DNA of 64,000 nt from assembly GCF_022965805.1 (NCBI RefSeq), contig NC_133104.1, positions 21,836,912 through 21,900,911 of the forward strand, written 5' to 3'. Both the position numbers and the translations under genes were made by a program. Below are positions 34,981 to 47,442 of the stretch, one piece after another. The stretch's first letter is position 1; the number at the start of each line of letters is the position of its first letter. The notes under the pieces were generated by a model. That model had not been told where the DNA came from. It saw only the letters and a list, made by a program, of their open reading frames with translations, and did not search any database. The stretch comes from Primulina eburnea (lineage: Eukaryota; Streptophyta; Magnoliopsida; Lamiales; Gesneriaceae).

Positions 34981-36515
34981 GCATGCAGTTCTAATAAAAT
35001 CATGTCTAGACTTGACTCGATCTATAACTCTAGGGATCCCGTTGTGAATAAGACGTCACTGACTGTCACCTACCCTACCAATCGTGGTGCTGTACGTCTT
35101 ATTCCTAGATTTCGGCCTGATCTGTATCCGCATCTACAATAGGGGCGGTGATCTTCCCCTAAGATGAGATATCGCCGAACATCTAGAAGTCTGCCTGATC
35201 TCCAGACTGTCCTATCTTAATGCATGAATACACAATCTGTAAACAAACATAATCATTCTAATGCAATGCCACAAGATCTGTAAACAAAGCATAGCAAGAT
35301 TTGTATACAAGTTCTATAAACAAATCTATAAACAATCATATCAAAACATAAATAATAGTCTAGTATGTGATTTTATTGGGAAACTCAAATGAGATCTGAT
35401 TTGAGTTATATCTTCCCAGATATCACATGAATTATACCTTTGTCGTCCCGGTCTGACGAAGATGATGTCCTGTATTCAACTCTGTCCATATCAAATCTGA
35501 AATGACAATATCGAATACGCTGTATCAGTGAATAATTCAAGACACAATCTGTTCTTATCAATACTCAAATCAGTACATAATCTGATCAATATCTGAATAA
35601 GATACAATCTGATCCATATCAATAATATCACAATCTAATCGAAGTCATATCTGAATCTGATTAATCTAAATCAATACTGAATCTGATCAATCTAAATCAA
35701 CTGATGTTTCGACGGCATACTAATACAATCTGAATAACTCCGTCAATCTGAACATCACAAATATAATACTGAACTCATAATCTGTGTCAATACAATTCAT
35801 ACCCTGAATACTAACACACTTCTGATATACAATCTCAGTCAATATCTTTCAAAAATCATAAAAATTACAGGAACAGTCTGTTCTTTAATCTGACTTCAAT
35901 TCTACAATATCTACGGTAGCAGAAACGCCATATCTGAATCATATTCAATTCTGACAATATCATAAATTTAAATCTTGTCTAAACGTAACAAAACTTACGT
36001 CCAGTTGTAGCCTGTGTTGATAGGAACACAGTACTGAAGTCGGATTCAAAATCAGACGGACGGATTTTGCACAATCACGATCCCAAGCTACCCGGACAAA
36101 TTTCCAAAGTTCCTTTCGTTTCTTTCTTTTTCCTTATTCTGAATTACTTGCATATATATATATCTATATATATCTCGTGCATGCAATTATACGTGGCTTC
36201 TCCAAAATTTGCCACAAAACCACTCGCGCATATGCGCGCTTCATCTCGCGCATATGCGCCAAAGATTCTGGAGCTGTCGCGCATATGCGCGCATTATCTC
36301 GCGCATATGCGCGAGGGCTTCTGGACTCCTCGCGCATATGCGCGTGTTTCTTCGCGCATGTGCGCGGGTCATTTCGTTTGAGATGTTCGGCCGAACATCT
36401 CGAGATGTTCGGTTGAACATCTTGACTTGCCCGGCTTCTTCATTCAAGTTCGTATAACTTCACTCATGTCAATTAATCAACGTCTGATTATAGTAATTAA
36501 GTCTCGAGCCTTACA
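34981..36515 (-). repeat. G4 5' LTR, piece right of G5
   Basis: Resumes GCATGCAG exactly where 27366 stopped and ends CCTTACA. Contains donor-like GGACGTAAGT (35993-36002, minus), a (TA)-rich box near 36150-36175, the CGCGCATATGCGCG array (36224-36366, seven copies) and the long palindromes (36380-36421). Confidence 0.92.
36224..36366. repeat. Array of CGCGCATATGCGCG palindromes, G4 5' LTR
   Basis: Seven copies or part-copies. The 11 bases at 36309-36319 are absent from the other LTR. Confidence 0.9.
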
Positions 36516-36520
36516 ATTGT

Positions 36521-37785
36521 TCATTTCTAACTTGTTTTGAAGTTAAGATGTTGAGAGAAATCAGATATGATTATTATTAGATGTTCTTGTGATGATTATG
36601 AGGTTATAATTGAAATCAGATCGAAAGAATGGTATCGTATACACTTGTTATGGAATTACAGCATATATGTGATAAGTTTATGCAGCATATTGAAGTTATG
36701 ATATGTATATGCTTGTGTTATGAGTTGGTGATATAGATATATTGATATTCGACTTGTTGGTATTACCGGTATATCGAGAATTACGCTGTTATGCCGTCAA
36801 ATTGTATCAGAATCGATTACTAAATTGTATATGAGTTGCTTTGAGTTATATGAGTGGTATTGTGACATGGTACTCCTATACATTGCCATTTCAGATTTGT
36901 ATTGGCAACTTTGATAGCGAGACTCCGACTTTTACGAACGACAAGAAAGGTATAATTCATGTGATTGTGGGGAAGATACGACTCGAATCAGATTTGATTG
37001 GAGTTTCCCAACAAAATAATGTATCTTTTGATATGATTTGGATTTGTTTATAGATTTATATTCAAATATCTTGATATGATCATGCTTTGTCTATAGATTT
37101 ATATTCAAGCATTGAGATAGGAGAGTCATTGGCAGATTTGTCAAACTAGACGTTCGGTGTATCGACGCATAGGAGCAGACTTCCTCCTTTTGTAGACATT
37201 CGATACAGACATGACCGAAGTCTAGGAGTAAGACGTAAAGTTACCCCGATTGGGAGGGTAGGTAACAGACAGTGACGTCTTATTCACCCCGGGATCCCTA
37301 GAGTAGAGTCGAGTTTAATCAAGACATGATTTGATTTGCATTACATGCTTATATAGATTGGTTTCATAGACTATGGAACCCATTATTATTGCTTTTATGC
37401 ATGATTCATGATTTTATGTTAGCATGTATACATGTGTTATACTGGGATTTGTTCTCACCGGAGTTTTCGGCAGTTGTTATGTCTGTATGTGTGCATAACA
37501 ACATGTGGGTCAGGATCTGGGTCACGACAAAGATGAGTTCGAGATAGCGTGGTGACTACGGGCGCAGAAGATGACTAGTGGCTTTTATTAGACTTGGACT
37601 ACTTGTATTTTGGTATTTTGTATTAAACACTAGTTGGATTGATGTATTAGAACAAGACATGTTTGTATGTTTGTAAAATAAGTAAAGACCTTATGCTTAT
37701 TTATATACATTAGAATTAATGCTGAAAAGCGAAAATTTGACCCACATTTTCTCATAGATCCACTTAATTGCCAAGACTGAATCAG
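36521..37785 (+). repeat. G3 LTR, 3' piece (end deleted)
   Basis: Continues the LTR broken at 20785. The hairpin block is at 37454-37509. The expected TTCGGGTCCCCACA end and the PBS are missing: LTR-like sequence to about 37780 passes directly into leader sequence matching 48735 onward. No gene; ORF 36841-37053 is LTR sequence. Confidence 0.8.
37454..37509 (+). other. Conserved double-hairpin block with compensatory change (G3)
   Basis: Stem 2 is GTTGTTATG (37473-37481) with CATAACAAC (37494-37502), nine perfect pairs. Relative to G1, the C and its partner G have become T and A together. Hairpin 1 is CCGGA-GTT-TTCGG, kept by one G/T wobble. Confidence 0.65.
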
Positions 37786-37847
37786 AACCGATTCTGGATC
37801 AGAGGTATATTATCAGAGGAGGGCTGAGACAGCTTGTATAGCCTGTG

Positions 37848-37869
37848 TACTAACCTGTTTGATAACCAG
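37848..37869 (+). promoter_or_regulatory. Branch point and acceptor-like site before G3 gag
   Basis: TACTAAC, the ideal branch-point sequence, at 37848-37854, then CTGTTTGATAACCAG ending at 37869, two bases before the gag ATG. Confidence 0.5.
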
Positions 37870-37871
37870 AT

Positions 37872-39809
37872 ATGCCGCCTAGAAGGATACCGCAACCAGC
37901 TGCAGGACAAGTGCCAGAACAGGGGAGTATGTCAGGTACTCAGATGGACGTAACCGCTACCCCGATGGAGACTCTGTTGAAGCGGTTTCAGTCGTTTCGA
38001 CCCCCAACTTTGAAAGGCATTGAGAATGCAGCGGATTGCGAAAGCTGGCTGGATGATATAGAAATGTTATTTGAATCACTTTCCTGTTCCGATGAACGTA
38101 GAGTAAAGCTGATTGGGCATCAATAGCAAGAAGTGGCCAAGAGTTGGTGGCTAACGGCGAAATGAGCCCTAGAACATCGAGGTATTGATATTACTTGGAA
38201 AGTTTTTAAAGATGAATTTTATTAACGTTTCTTTCCAGTATCATACCGAAAAGACAAAGGGGCAGAGTTCGCCAACTTGAGACAGGGCCAGTGGAACATA
38301 GAGGAGTATGTTGCCAAATTCTCGTCCTTGCTTCGATTTGCACCACATGTAGCAGGGAATGATGAGGCAGTTGCCGATCAGTTCATAAACGGTTTGAATC
38401 CGGATATCTTCACCTTGGTGAACACGGGGCGACCCAACACTTTTTCTGAGGCACTAAACCGAGCAAAGGGAGCAGAGGCTAGCTTGATTAGGCAGCGAGG
38501 AGCTTCCTATAGTGTTCATGGTCAGAGACCGACGCCACCGCCCGCCGCACAGTTTCCACCACCTCCGCTCGATTTGATAGTGGAAGCAGTAGTGGCAAGG
38601 AAGAGTTTTTGAAAGCTAAGGGTAAGCAGTTTAAAAGAGCAAGGAGCAGTTCGTCGAGCTCCAGTGGGTCAAGACAGAGAGGTCCTGGCCAGAGTACCGA
38701 TTATACAGGTGTCTATTGCAATTCTTGTGGTGGTAGGCATGCCACTGAGCACTGTCAGGGAGTGATGGGCAGGTGTAACTATTGCAGACAGCCGGGACAC
38801 TTTGCTAGAGTTTGTCCCCAAAAAGGTGCCCAGAGATTTCAGAGTGCAGGGTCATCAGCTTCAGTAGCTCAGCCCGAGAGGCAAGCTTCGTCTATCCATT
38901 CCTTCCAGCCCACGCCCACGCAGTCCCAGCCTAGAGCCAGAGGTGGCCAAACAGTGAGCCAACCTCCCAGACAACAGGCTCAGGTGTTTGCATTGACAGA
39001 GGAGCAGGCACAGGATTCGCCAGACGACGTGATTGTAGGTAACTGTTTTCTATGCGGTTATCCTGCATATGTGTTGATAGATACAGGTGCATCACCTACA
39101 TTTATATCAGAACGTTTTGCATTGACACATGCATTGCCTGTCGAGTCCTTGTCCACTGTAGTGTCTATTTCTTCTTCGTTGGGAAGTGGTCTTATATCTG
39201 TGACTTCAGTTAGACATTGTATACTACAGTTTTAGGGGCATGAAATTGATTTGGACTGTGTTGTACTTGGTTTATATGATTTTGATTGCATTGTCGGGAT
39301 TGACATGTTGACTAAGTACAGAGCTACCGTAGACTGTTTTCACAAGATTGTCAGATTCAGACCTGAAATGACAGAGGAGTGGAAATTCTATGGTAAGGGT
39401 TCCAGATCTCGTATTCCTGCTCTGACTATGAGTAGATTGTTGCAGAAAGGAGCAGAGGGGTTCCTTATTTATTCTGTAGATCTACAAAAATCGAGCCCGG
39501 CACTGGCAGATTTACCAGTAGTACGGGAGTTTGCAGATATATTTCCTGACGAGATTCCAGGGTTACCTCCAGCCCGAGAGGTTGATTTCAGCATAGATCT
39601 TATTCTAGGTACCATTCCTATTTCGAGAGCTCCGTATAGGATGGCACCGATAGAACTGAAAGCACAATTAGAAGACCTTCTAGCCAAGGGATATATCAGA
39701 CCTAGTGTATCTCCTTGGGGCGCTCCAGTGCTATTTGTGCGAAAGAAAGACGGTTCTATGAGATTATGTATAGATTACAGGAAACTGAATAAGGCAACGA
39801 TAAAGAATA
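37872..39809 (+). pseudogene. gag-pol: G3 gag-protease-RT pseudogene, truncated in RT
   Basis: Starts MPPRRIPQPAAGQ. The Gag capsid-like region has three in-frame stops (38124, near 38163, near 38223), then reads NIEEYVAKFSSLLRFAPH. A frameshift near 38600 shifts to the frame with zinc knuckles (CNSCGGRHATEHC, CNYCRQPGHFARVC) and protease ([13 protein letters not shown]). A stop at 39233 follows CILQF. The frame continues through the protease-RT linker ([20 protein letters not shown]) into RT ([33 protein letters not shown]). There RT ends abruptly and LTR sequence of G6 follows. The RT active site is absent. Clearly non-functional. Confidence 0.9.
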
Positions 39810-40057
39810 TTGATATTATGATTCTCAATATGTCGTTTCAGATTTATAGAGACAATCTTGAGTTCAGAATTGATATTGCTTCAGAACGAGACTACAAACG
39901 GAAGGTATAAGTCAATGTGGTATTGGGAGATTGACTTGAGTCGGTTTAGACTTGAGTTTCCCTAAATCACATACTTTACTTTATCGCATTGATATTTGCG
40001 TTGATTGGACTGATGTACTTGTATTCTTGAATTATAGATAGCAGGTATCACACGAGT
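39805..40057 (+). repeat. G6 5' LTR fragment left of G7
   Basis: Matches 54343-54597. The five bases GAATA (39805-39809) fit both the RT of G3 and this LTR, a microhomology junction. CGAGT (40053-40057) is the left TSD of G7. Confidence 0.88.
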
Positions 40058-41755
40058 TGTGGGGATCCGGACGCTAATCATTTTCTTAATCATCGTTGGG
40101 ATTAATTATCAATTAAGATAAAACAGGGTCTAAAAATTTTTATTTTTAATATACAATAGCGGAAGGTAATGGAATCTAAATAATATACATATCTGTATAA
40201 AATAAATTTCAGTATTAACATACAATAATCTAATCTAAGGTTCAACTACTAAATTCAAGTAATAAAACCCAATCTACTGTAAGTCCGGAATCACCACGCT
40301 AACTCGTCTTCTCTCATCGTCATCTCGACCCTGATCCAGCCCCACCTGTTGTCATGCACACATACAAAACAAGACAACAGCCGGATAACTCCGGTGAGAA
40401 TAAATCCCAGTATAAAACATGGTAAACAGGTATATAGATAAAATAATTCATGAAACATGCTGTTACGAATAAAATCGAAACATTAGATTTCATAAGCTAT
40501 GAAATCTAATCACACAACAAGCATGCACTTCAAATCAACCAACCATGCATATAACCAATCTAAATCATAAAAACATGCTAGCACAATTGGAAGCAATAAT
40601 GATGGGTCCTATGATCTAGGAACCACATCCATATAAGCATGCAGTCCTAATCAAATCACGTCTAGACTTGACTCGACTAGAACTCTAGGGATCCCGGTGT
40701 GAATAAGACGTCACTACCTACCCTCCAATCGGGGTAATGAACGTCTCATTCCTAGACTTCGGTCTGAGCTGTATCAACGGCGGCAATAGGAGTAATACCT
40801 ACTCTTATGCTGAGATACACCGAAACGTCTAGATATTTGACAATGCCTGTCAAAGACTTTCCTATCTTAACTGCAATGAATAACAATCTGTAAACAAAGC
40901 ATAATCATATTCATAACTGAATATCACAATTATCTTACCTGCTTGAATACAGATTCTATAATCAAAGCATAATCAGATAACAATATAAACAATAATCTAG
41001 TATGTGATTTTATTGGGAAACTCAAATTAATCTAATTTGAGTTATGCGTCCCGAATATCACATGAATTATACCTTTGTCGTCCCCGTCTGATGAAGACGA
41101 AGTCTCGAAGTCGAATTTGTTCATCCCTGATCTGAAACGACAATAACAAATACACTGTATCAATGTGTAGCTCAAAACACAATCTGTTCTGATCAATACC
41201 CAATTCAGTACAAAATCTGATCACATCAACAATATCACGAGATAACAGAAACCAATACTGAATCTGATCAATCTGTACCAACTGATGTTTAGACGGCATA
41301 ACACTACAGTCTTGTAACCCTGTCAGTCTTAACATCACAATTACACTACCAGAATTCCTAATAAATCTCAGTACAATCTATAACTTCAGTATCTATACAC
41401 TTGAAAATGAATAACAGCATAATTCTGATAGCAATCTCAATCAAATCAACTCTAAAATTCATAACAATTCTCTAAACAATCTGTTTCTAAATCTGACTTC
41501 GATTCTACAATATCTACGGTAGTAAAAACACCATATCTGAATCATATTCAATTCTGACAATATCATAAATTCAAATCTTGTCTAAACGTAACAAAACTTA
41601 CGTCCAGATGAAGCCTGCTTTGATAGGAACACAGTACTGTAGGCAGATTTCAATTTGGATAGACGGTTCACTCGCAAATCAATTTAAGAAAATAAGAACG
41701 AAGCTTTCCCTTCAATCTCGATTTCTTCTCCCCATTTCTGAAGAATTGCATGCCA

Positions 41756-41786
<31 letters not shown>

Positions 41787-42133
41787 CATTCCGTGCATGC
41801 AAAGCAAATGGCACAATCTTTGTGCAACACGTCTCTCGCTCGGGCGGACCAACTTGCTCGCTAGGGCGAAGCACTCTCGGCCCTCAAAATTCTACATGCG
41901 CGCTCGGGCGGACAAAAAGTGCCGCCCGGGCGAAGGACTCTCGGCTTTCTACCATTAAACCCTCTCGCTCGGGCGGTCATAAACTCCCGCCCGGGCGAAT
42001 GACATTCGGCCCAAATCTTGTGTCCCTCATAATTTTTTTCCAATTTGATCTCGAACTGGCCCGGCTATAATTACATCAAGTCATAATGAACAAATCATCT
42101 CAGATTACGTTAATTAAATTCTCGGGCATTACA
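40058..42133 (-). repeat. G7 3' LTR (left copy)
   Basis: 2076 bp, TGTGGGGATCC...GGCATTACA on the plus strand. Hairpin block 40342-40397, donor-like site 41596-41605, (TA)n near 41756-41780, palindrome array 41836-41999. No gene; the IYIYIY frames are microsatellite. Confidence 0.93.
41836..41999. repeat. Array of CGCTCGGGCGG / CCGCCCGGGCGA motifs, G7 3' LTR
   Basis: Six copies, in pairs: CGCTCGGGCGG then GCTAGGGCGA or CCGCCCGGGCGA. CGCCCGGGCG is a perfect palindrome. The other LTR has the same array at 47492-47655. Confidence 0.88.
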
Positions 42134-42148
42134 TTTCTCCCCCTCTTA
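42134..42148 (-). other. G7 polypurine tract
   Basis: Plus strand TTTCTCCCCCTCTTA, identical to that of G4. Confidence 0.85.
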
Positions 42149-44438
42149 GATCTGAGTTCGTCCTCGAACTCACCAATCATCAAACCAAATCTGTCAGAAG
42201 AAATATATGACAGAGTTTAACATCCAAACTCATTTCACTAGCCGAATCAATCCCATATTACTGGCTATATAACCCTGTATACGCCAATTGCAATTTATAA
42301 CAAAGCAATACCACCTGTAGTTGCTATTCCATCTTCGGCTCCCACTACCAATCGTCATCATCCGACATTGGTTTCTTACATCTATTCATTCTAATCTAGC
42401 TGGATAGTTATGGTCATACCGTAAGTCATACCCTGACAACCATTCATAACAGCTAGTACTAACATCTAGTATTAAAGTTCTACCCATATCCGCCAATATC
42501 TGGTTACTACACGCTGACTACCTGTCCATCTGTAACAACTCTGCGAGGGAGAACTCATGATATTTCCGTCACAAGTACCGCTCCATCCAAATCACAATCT
42601 GATATCATCTAATGCAGCATTCCAGTAAATCTGACAATTCCTTTGACATTGATCTATGTCATCTGGTTCTGTTTGTACGTAATCTGTTACAAACTGATAG
42701 ATATAGATTGAATATTCTGTCAATCATAATCATATCATATCATAAGCTGTAGAATTGACGGTACTTTTATCCCGAAAGCCATACTCACATTTTCTTATTC
42801 AGAAATATACTAAATCGGTAATCATCTTCTGATTCATATCTTTCTGGCTTCTTTTGTTCTCAATTCAAACATATCAGTACCATTTCTACCAATCTTACAA
42901 CATAATTTGCTGTCCCAACTGATCTCATCTATCTATGCCACATTATCTGTTCGAATATCTTACATTCGGAAATAGCTGAATGAAACCTGAATCCACCCCA
43001 GTGCAGTTCTGACACTACCTGTGACTTCAGATTCGAACTAATGCTGTACAAGATCAGTTAATAACATAAAAGAACGAAGAAATACCTACCTGGTATTCGG
43101 CTCTGACTATCAATACCAAAAGCTGTAACAATTTGAAACCTTCTGATATAACACGATAATCGGTCTTATACAAAACACAAATTATATAGCTGTTATACTG
43201 ATCTGATCAACAAAATACAGTTCTGAACATTCTGATTACATTTCTGAACTGTTTACACTAGTCTGCATCACACACTGACTCCCAATAACATCAAATTCTG
43301 AATAGAAAGAACCTATACAGATCTAGTGAGTTTAAGAAAACTCATAACATAATAGATGCTGGCTGGCTGACTAATCTTCATACTGCCCAGATCAACTGCT
43401 ATATCTCATCTGCAAATAAAATATACTCCCAACCAATATAAGATGTCTCAAATACTGATTTAGAATCATAACAATACTTAGCAGACATAAAGCAATACAA
43501 GAAAAAGAAAATCAGAAGAAGATAATCTGGTTCTGACATATCTGACATTCTGCTAATGCTGACATTTCTGATACCGCATAGTCTGAATGAAAACCTGTAT
43601 CAGTAACTGCATACCGGATTCATACCTGACCCAGTGCTGTATACAATAATCACAATTCTCGAAATATTTAACCCAGGTCTTCAAATATTCAATATAATCA
43701 ATTGAATGCTGCCAATATATCAATAAATCATAGAGATAACAAGCATTATTCTTCAGACTACCCTTGAACACATAATCTGCCAATCTAGAAACAGAACTGA
43801 AATGTCTTCAAGAGAAATACATAATCAACTGGATTCTTCAGCCCATACATTAATCTGTCAAATTTTTCAGTTCATTCTAATATAAAACACATCTGACATC
43901 CTATCTAGGCCAACACCAGTCAACTATTAGATTACTAGCACATCTATTACTTGTTAGACTCGATTTCAATGGATCTACCGAATACATAAGGATGCTAACT
44001 GTTCCTTTCTTTACTAATCGAGTCAAGAACAGTACAATGATCTAAGGAATTCTAGATCTAGAATCCTCATTTATCAACTATTTCCAAAACACATGCTACA
44101 ATATTTCTATACTTGTTTAGCAGTACATATCCATACTGAGATCGAAATCATATAACACAAGTACATCATAATCTAGCCCAATCCCGGTTTCATTCTACTG
44201 TAGTATATCATATGGCACAGAAATTTCTGATATCAACATATCCTTCAACAAGCAAAACTCAATACTACAGTATACACAGACCCAGCAAATATAGCATATC
44301 TCCATGCTATTCATTCCCAGATACTCATAAAAACTGCATTAGTACATATCAATACATATGCAATATAATCATAAAGAATAGTACCTGTGGTGATTTCTGG
44401 GTTTGTTTCTCAGTCATTACCACTAATGACTCTGCTCT
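42149..44438 (-). pseudogene. pol: G7 pol remnant, collapsed
   Basis: No open frame above 80 codons. Base-level similarity to the G4 remnant is evident along its length, e.g. the CTAATCGAGTCA and TCTAGATCTAGAATCCTCATT stretches near 44020-44075 match 25070-25125. It is somewhat shorter than in G4. The RT core is missing. Confidence 0.7.
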
Positions 44439-45345
44439 TTAAGATCTTCGAAAATGTTTCTGAGGACAAACTTTAGCAAAGTGTCCCGTCTGCTTACAGA
44501 TATTGCACCTACCAAGCACTCCTTTGCATTGCTCTGGGGAATGTCTCCCTCCGCAAATCCTACAATACACTCCGGTATAGTTCGGACCAGGACTGCTAGA
44601 ACTAGAGGAATCACTTCCTAACTTCTTGAACTGTTTCTTTTTCCTTACCACTACGACTGCCAATCTCTACTCTGGAAGGCAGTTGCTGTGCGGTCTGTTT
44701 TGGAAAAACATATGATGCTCCCTGTTGTCCTATCAGAACCGTTTCTGCACTTTTAGCTCTATTCAAGGTATCCGCAAAATTACTTGATTGCTTCACATTC
44801 ACCAACGTACGTATTTCTGGATTCAATCCTTGAATGAACTGGCTAGCCATAGCATCATCATTTCTAGCCACAAGAGGAGCAAAACGTAGAAGTGTGAAGA
44901 ACTGTGCCAGGTATTCATCAACACTCAAAGGACCCTGTCTCAGGTTTGCAAATTCTGCACTTCTATCCTGTCTATATGAGGTAGGGAAGAATCTTTGATA
45001 AAATTCAAATCTAAAGGTCTTCCACGTAATCACTGAACGACTCTGCTCTAAGGCTCCTTTGGTGAGTAACCACCATCTTCTAGCAGTCTCTTGCAACTGG
45101 TTCTCAATAAGCCTAATTCTACACTCATCCGTGAAATTCAGGAATTCAAATAACATTTCTGTCTCCTCTAGCCATTTCTCACAATCTACTGACGTCTCAG
45201 TTCCTTTCAGAATTGGCGGTTGAAACGACTGAAACCTCTGTAACTGTGTTTCCATCTGAATTTCTGCCACATCTATCTGAGATTCTGTTCTATCTGTCTG
45301 ATCATATGACGTACTGCCTTTTTCTGGAATTCTGCGGGGAGCTAT
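44439..45345 (-). pseudogene. gag: G7 gag pseudogene, best preserved of its lineage
   Basis: Read from 45345 downward. The start position is ATA as in G1 and G4. A 219-codon open stretch (44611-45270) carries the whole capsid-like domain (METQLQRFQSFQPP; TARRWWLLTKGALEQSRS; NPEIRTLVNVKQSSNFADTL). A frameshift near 44650 leads to the frame with the serine-rich linker, zinc knuckles (CRICGGRHSPEQC, CNICKQTGHFAKVC) and stop after KHFRRS, exactly where the G4 gag stops. Translation from the first internal ATG (METQL) could give a capsid-like protein without knuckles. Whether it is made is unknown. Confidence 0.88.
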
Positions 45346-45692
45346 ATTTGATTACCAAAAACATCAGTAATCCCATACCACAAACCTGTTTCAAATCTTT
45401 TCCTGACCATCTTACTGCTGGTCATGAATCCGATCTGATTCGTATTCAGTGATACATAATACCAATCTAATTCACATAATCAGGTAAACAAGTATCTTTA
45501 AGCAGTAACACATAGTCTCATGCTAGCACACAATGCCAGTCAACATTAAAATCAATCTCATGCTAGCACACACATGCAAGGAAAGAAAATTCATCTACCC
45601 CGCTCATTTTCTTCTATCTCAATCTAAGTCAGTCTAACAGATCTATCAGTTCTGACTATCTCAATCTAAAGATCTATCTCTAAAGGATCTTC
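45346..45692 (-). other. G7 leader
   Basis: No gene. The acceptor-like site is weakened: CAG has become CAA before the gag start position. Confidence 0.4.
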
Positions 45693-45704
45693 GCTCTGAT
45701 ACCA
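45693..45704 (-). other. G7 primer binding site
   Basis: Plus strand GCTCTGATACCA, five bases from the LTR. Confidence 0.9.
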
Positions 45705-45709
45705 CCTGT

Positions 45710-47404
45710 TGTGGGGATCCGGACGCTAATCATTTTCTTAATCATCGTTGGGATTAATTATCAATTAAGATAAAACAGGGTCTAAAAATTTTTCTTTTTA
45801 ATATACAATAGCGGAAGGTAATGGAATCTAAATAATATACATATCTGTATAAAATACATTTCAGTATTAACATACAATAATCTAATCTAAGGTTCAACTA
45901 CTAAATTCAAGTAATAAAACCCAATCTACTGTAAGTCCGGAATCACCACGCTAACTCGTCTTCTCTCATCGTCATCTCGACCCTGATCCAGCCCCACCTG
46001 TTGTCATGCACACATACAAAACAAGACAACAGCCGGATAACTCCGGTGAGAATAAATCCCAGTATAAAACATGGTAAACATGTATATACATAAAATAATT
46101 CATGAAACATGCTGTTACGAATAAAATCGAAACATTAGATTTCATAAGCTATGAAATCTAATCACACAACAAGCATGCACTTCAAATCAACCAACCATGC
46201 ATATAACCAATCTAAATCATAAAAACATGCTAGCACAATTGGAAGCAATAATGATGGGTCCTATGATCTAGGAACCACATCCATATAAGCATGCAGTCCT
46301 AATCAAATCACGTCTAGACTTGACTCGACTAGAACTCTAGGGATCCCGGTGTGAATAAGACGTCACTACCTACCCTCCAATCGGGGTAATGAACGTCTCA
46401 TTCCTAGACTTCGGTCTGAGCTGTATCAACGGCGGCAATAAGAGTAATACCTACTCTTATGCTGAGATACACCGAAACGTCTAGATATTTGACAATGCCT
46501 GTCAAAGACTTTTCTATCTTAATTGCAATGAATAACAATCTGTAAACAAAGCATAATCATATTCATAACTGAATATCACAATTATCTTACCTGCTTGAAT
46601 ACAGATTCTGTAATCAAAGCATAATCAGATAACAATATAAACAATAATATAGTATGTGATTTTATTGGGAAACTCAAATTAATCTAATTTGAGTTATGCG
46701 TCCCGAATATCACATGAATTATACCTTTGTCGTCCCCGTCTGATGAAGACGAAGTCTCGAAGTCGAATTTGTTCATCCCTGATCTGAAACGACAATAACA
46801 AATACACTGTATCAATGTGTAGCTCAAAACACAATCTGTTCTGATCAATACCCAATTCAGTACAAAATCTGATCACATCAACAATATCACGAGATAACAG
46901 AAACCAATACTGAATCTGATCAATCTGTACCAACTGATGTTTAGACGGCATAACACTACAGTCTTGTAACCCTGTCAGTCTTAACATCACAATTACACTA
47001 CCAGAATTCCTAATAAATCTCAGTACAATCTATAACTTCAGTATCTATACACTTGAAAATGAATAACAGCATAATTCTGATAGCAATCTCAATCAAATCA
47101 ACTCTAAAATTCATAACAATTCTCTAAACAATCTGTTTCTAAATCTGACTTCGATTCTACAATATCTACGGTAGTAAAAACACCATATCTGAATCATATT
47201 CAATTCTGACAATATCATAAATTCAAATCTTGTCTAAACGTAACAAAACTTACGTCCAGATGAAGCCTGCTTTGATAGGAACACAGTACTGTAGGCAGAT
47301 TTCAATTTGGATAGACGGTTCACTCGCAAATCAATTTAAGAAAATAAGAACGAAGCTTTCCCTTCAATCTCGATTTCTTCTCCCCATTTCTGAAGAATTG
47401 CATG

Positions 47405-47442
<38 letters not shown>

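Larger units (their letters stand above)
20786..36515 (-). mobile_element. G4: non-autonomous gypsy element, minus strand, hosts G5
   Basis: Ends TGTGGGGACC (plus strand, left) and CCTTACA (right) with TSD ATTGT. Without G5 and its TSD copy it is about 8.1 kb. LTRs are 20786-22889 and 26788-27366 plus 34981-36515; they differ by few substitutions, one T and one 11-bp indel, so insertion is recent. PBS, PPT, gag remnant and collapsed pol are present. It belongs to the same lineage as G1 and G7. Confidence 0.9.
20161..39809 (+). mobile_element. G3: truncated gypsy element, interrupted by G4 and G5
   Basis: Pieces are 20161-20785 (LTR start), 36521-about 37785 (rest of LTR) and about 37786-39809 (leader, gag, protease, start of RT). 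LTR end and PBS are deleted and the element stops in mid-RT at a fusion with G6. The LTR junction across G4 is confirmed by TSD ATTGT (20781-20785 and 36516-36520). It is the oldest host of the nested stack here. Confidence 0.8.
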
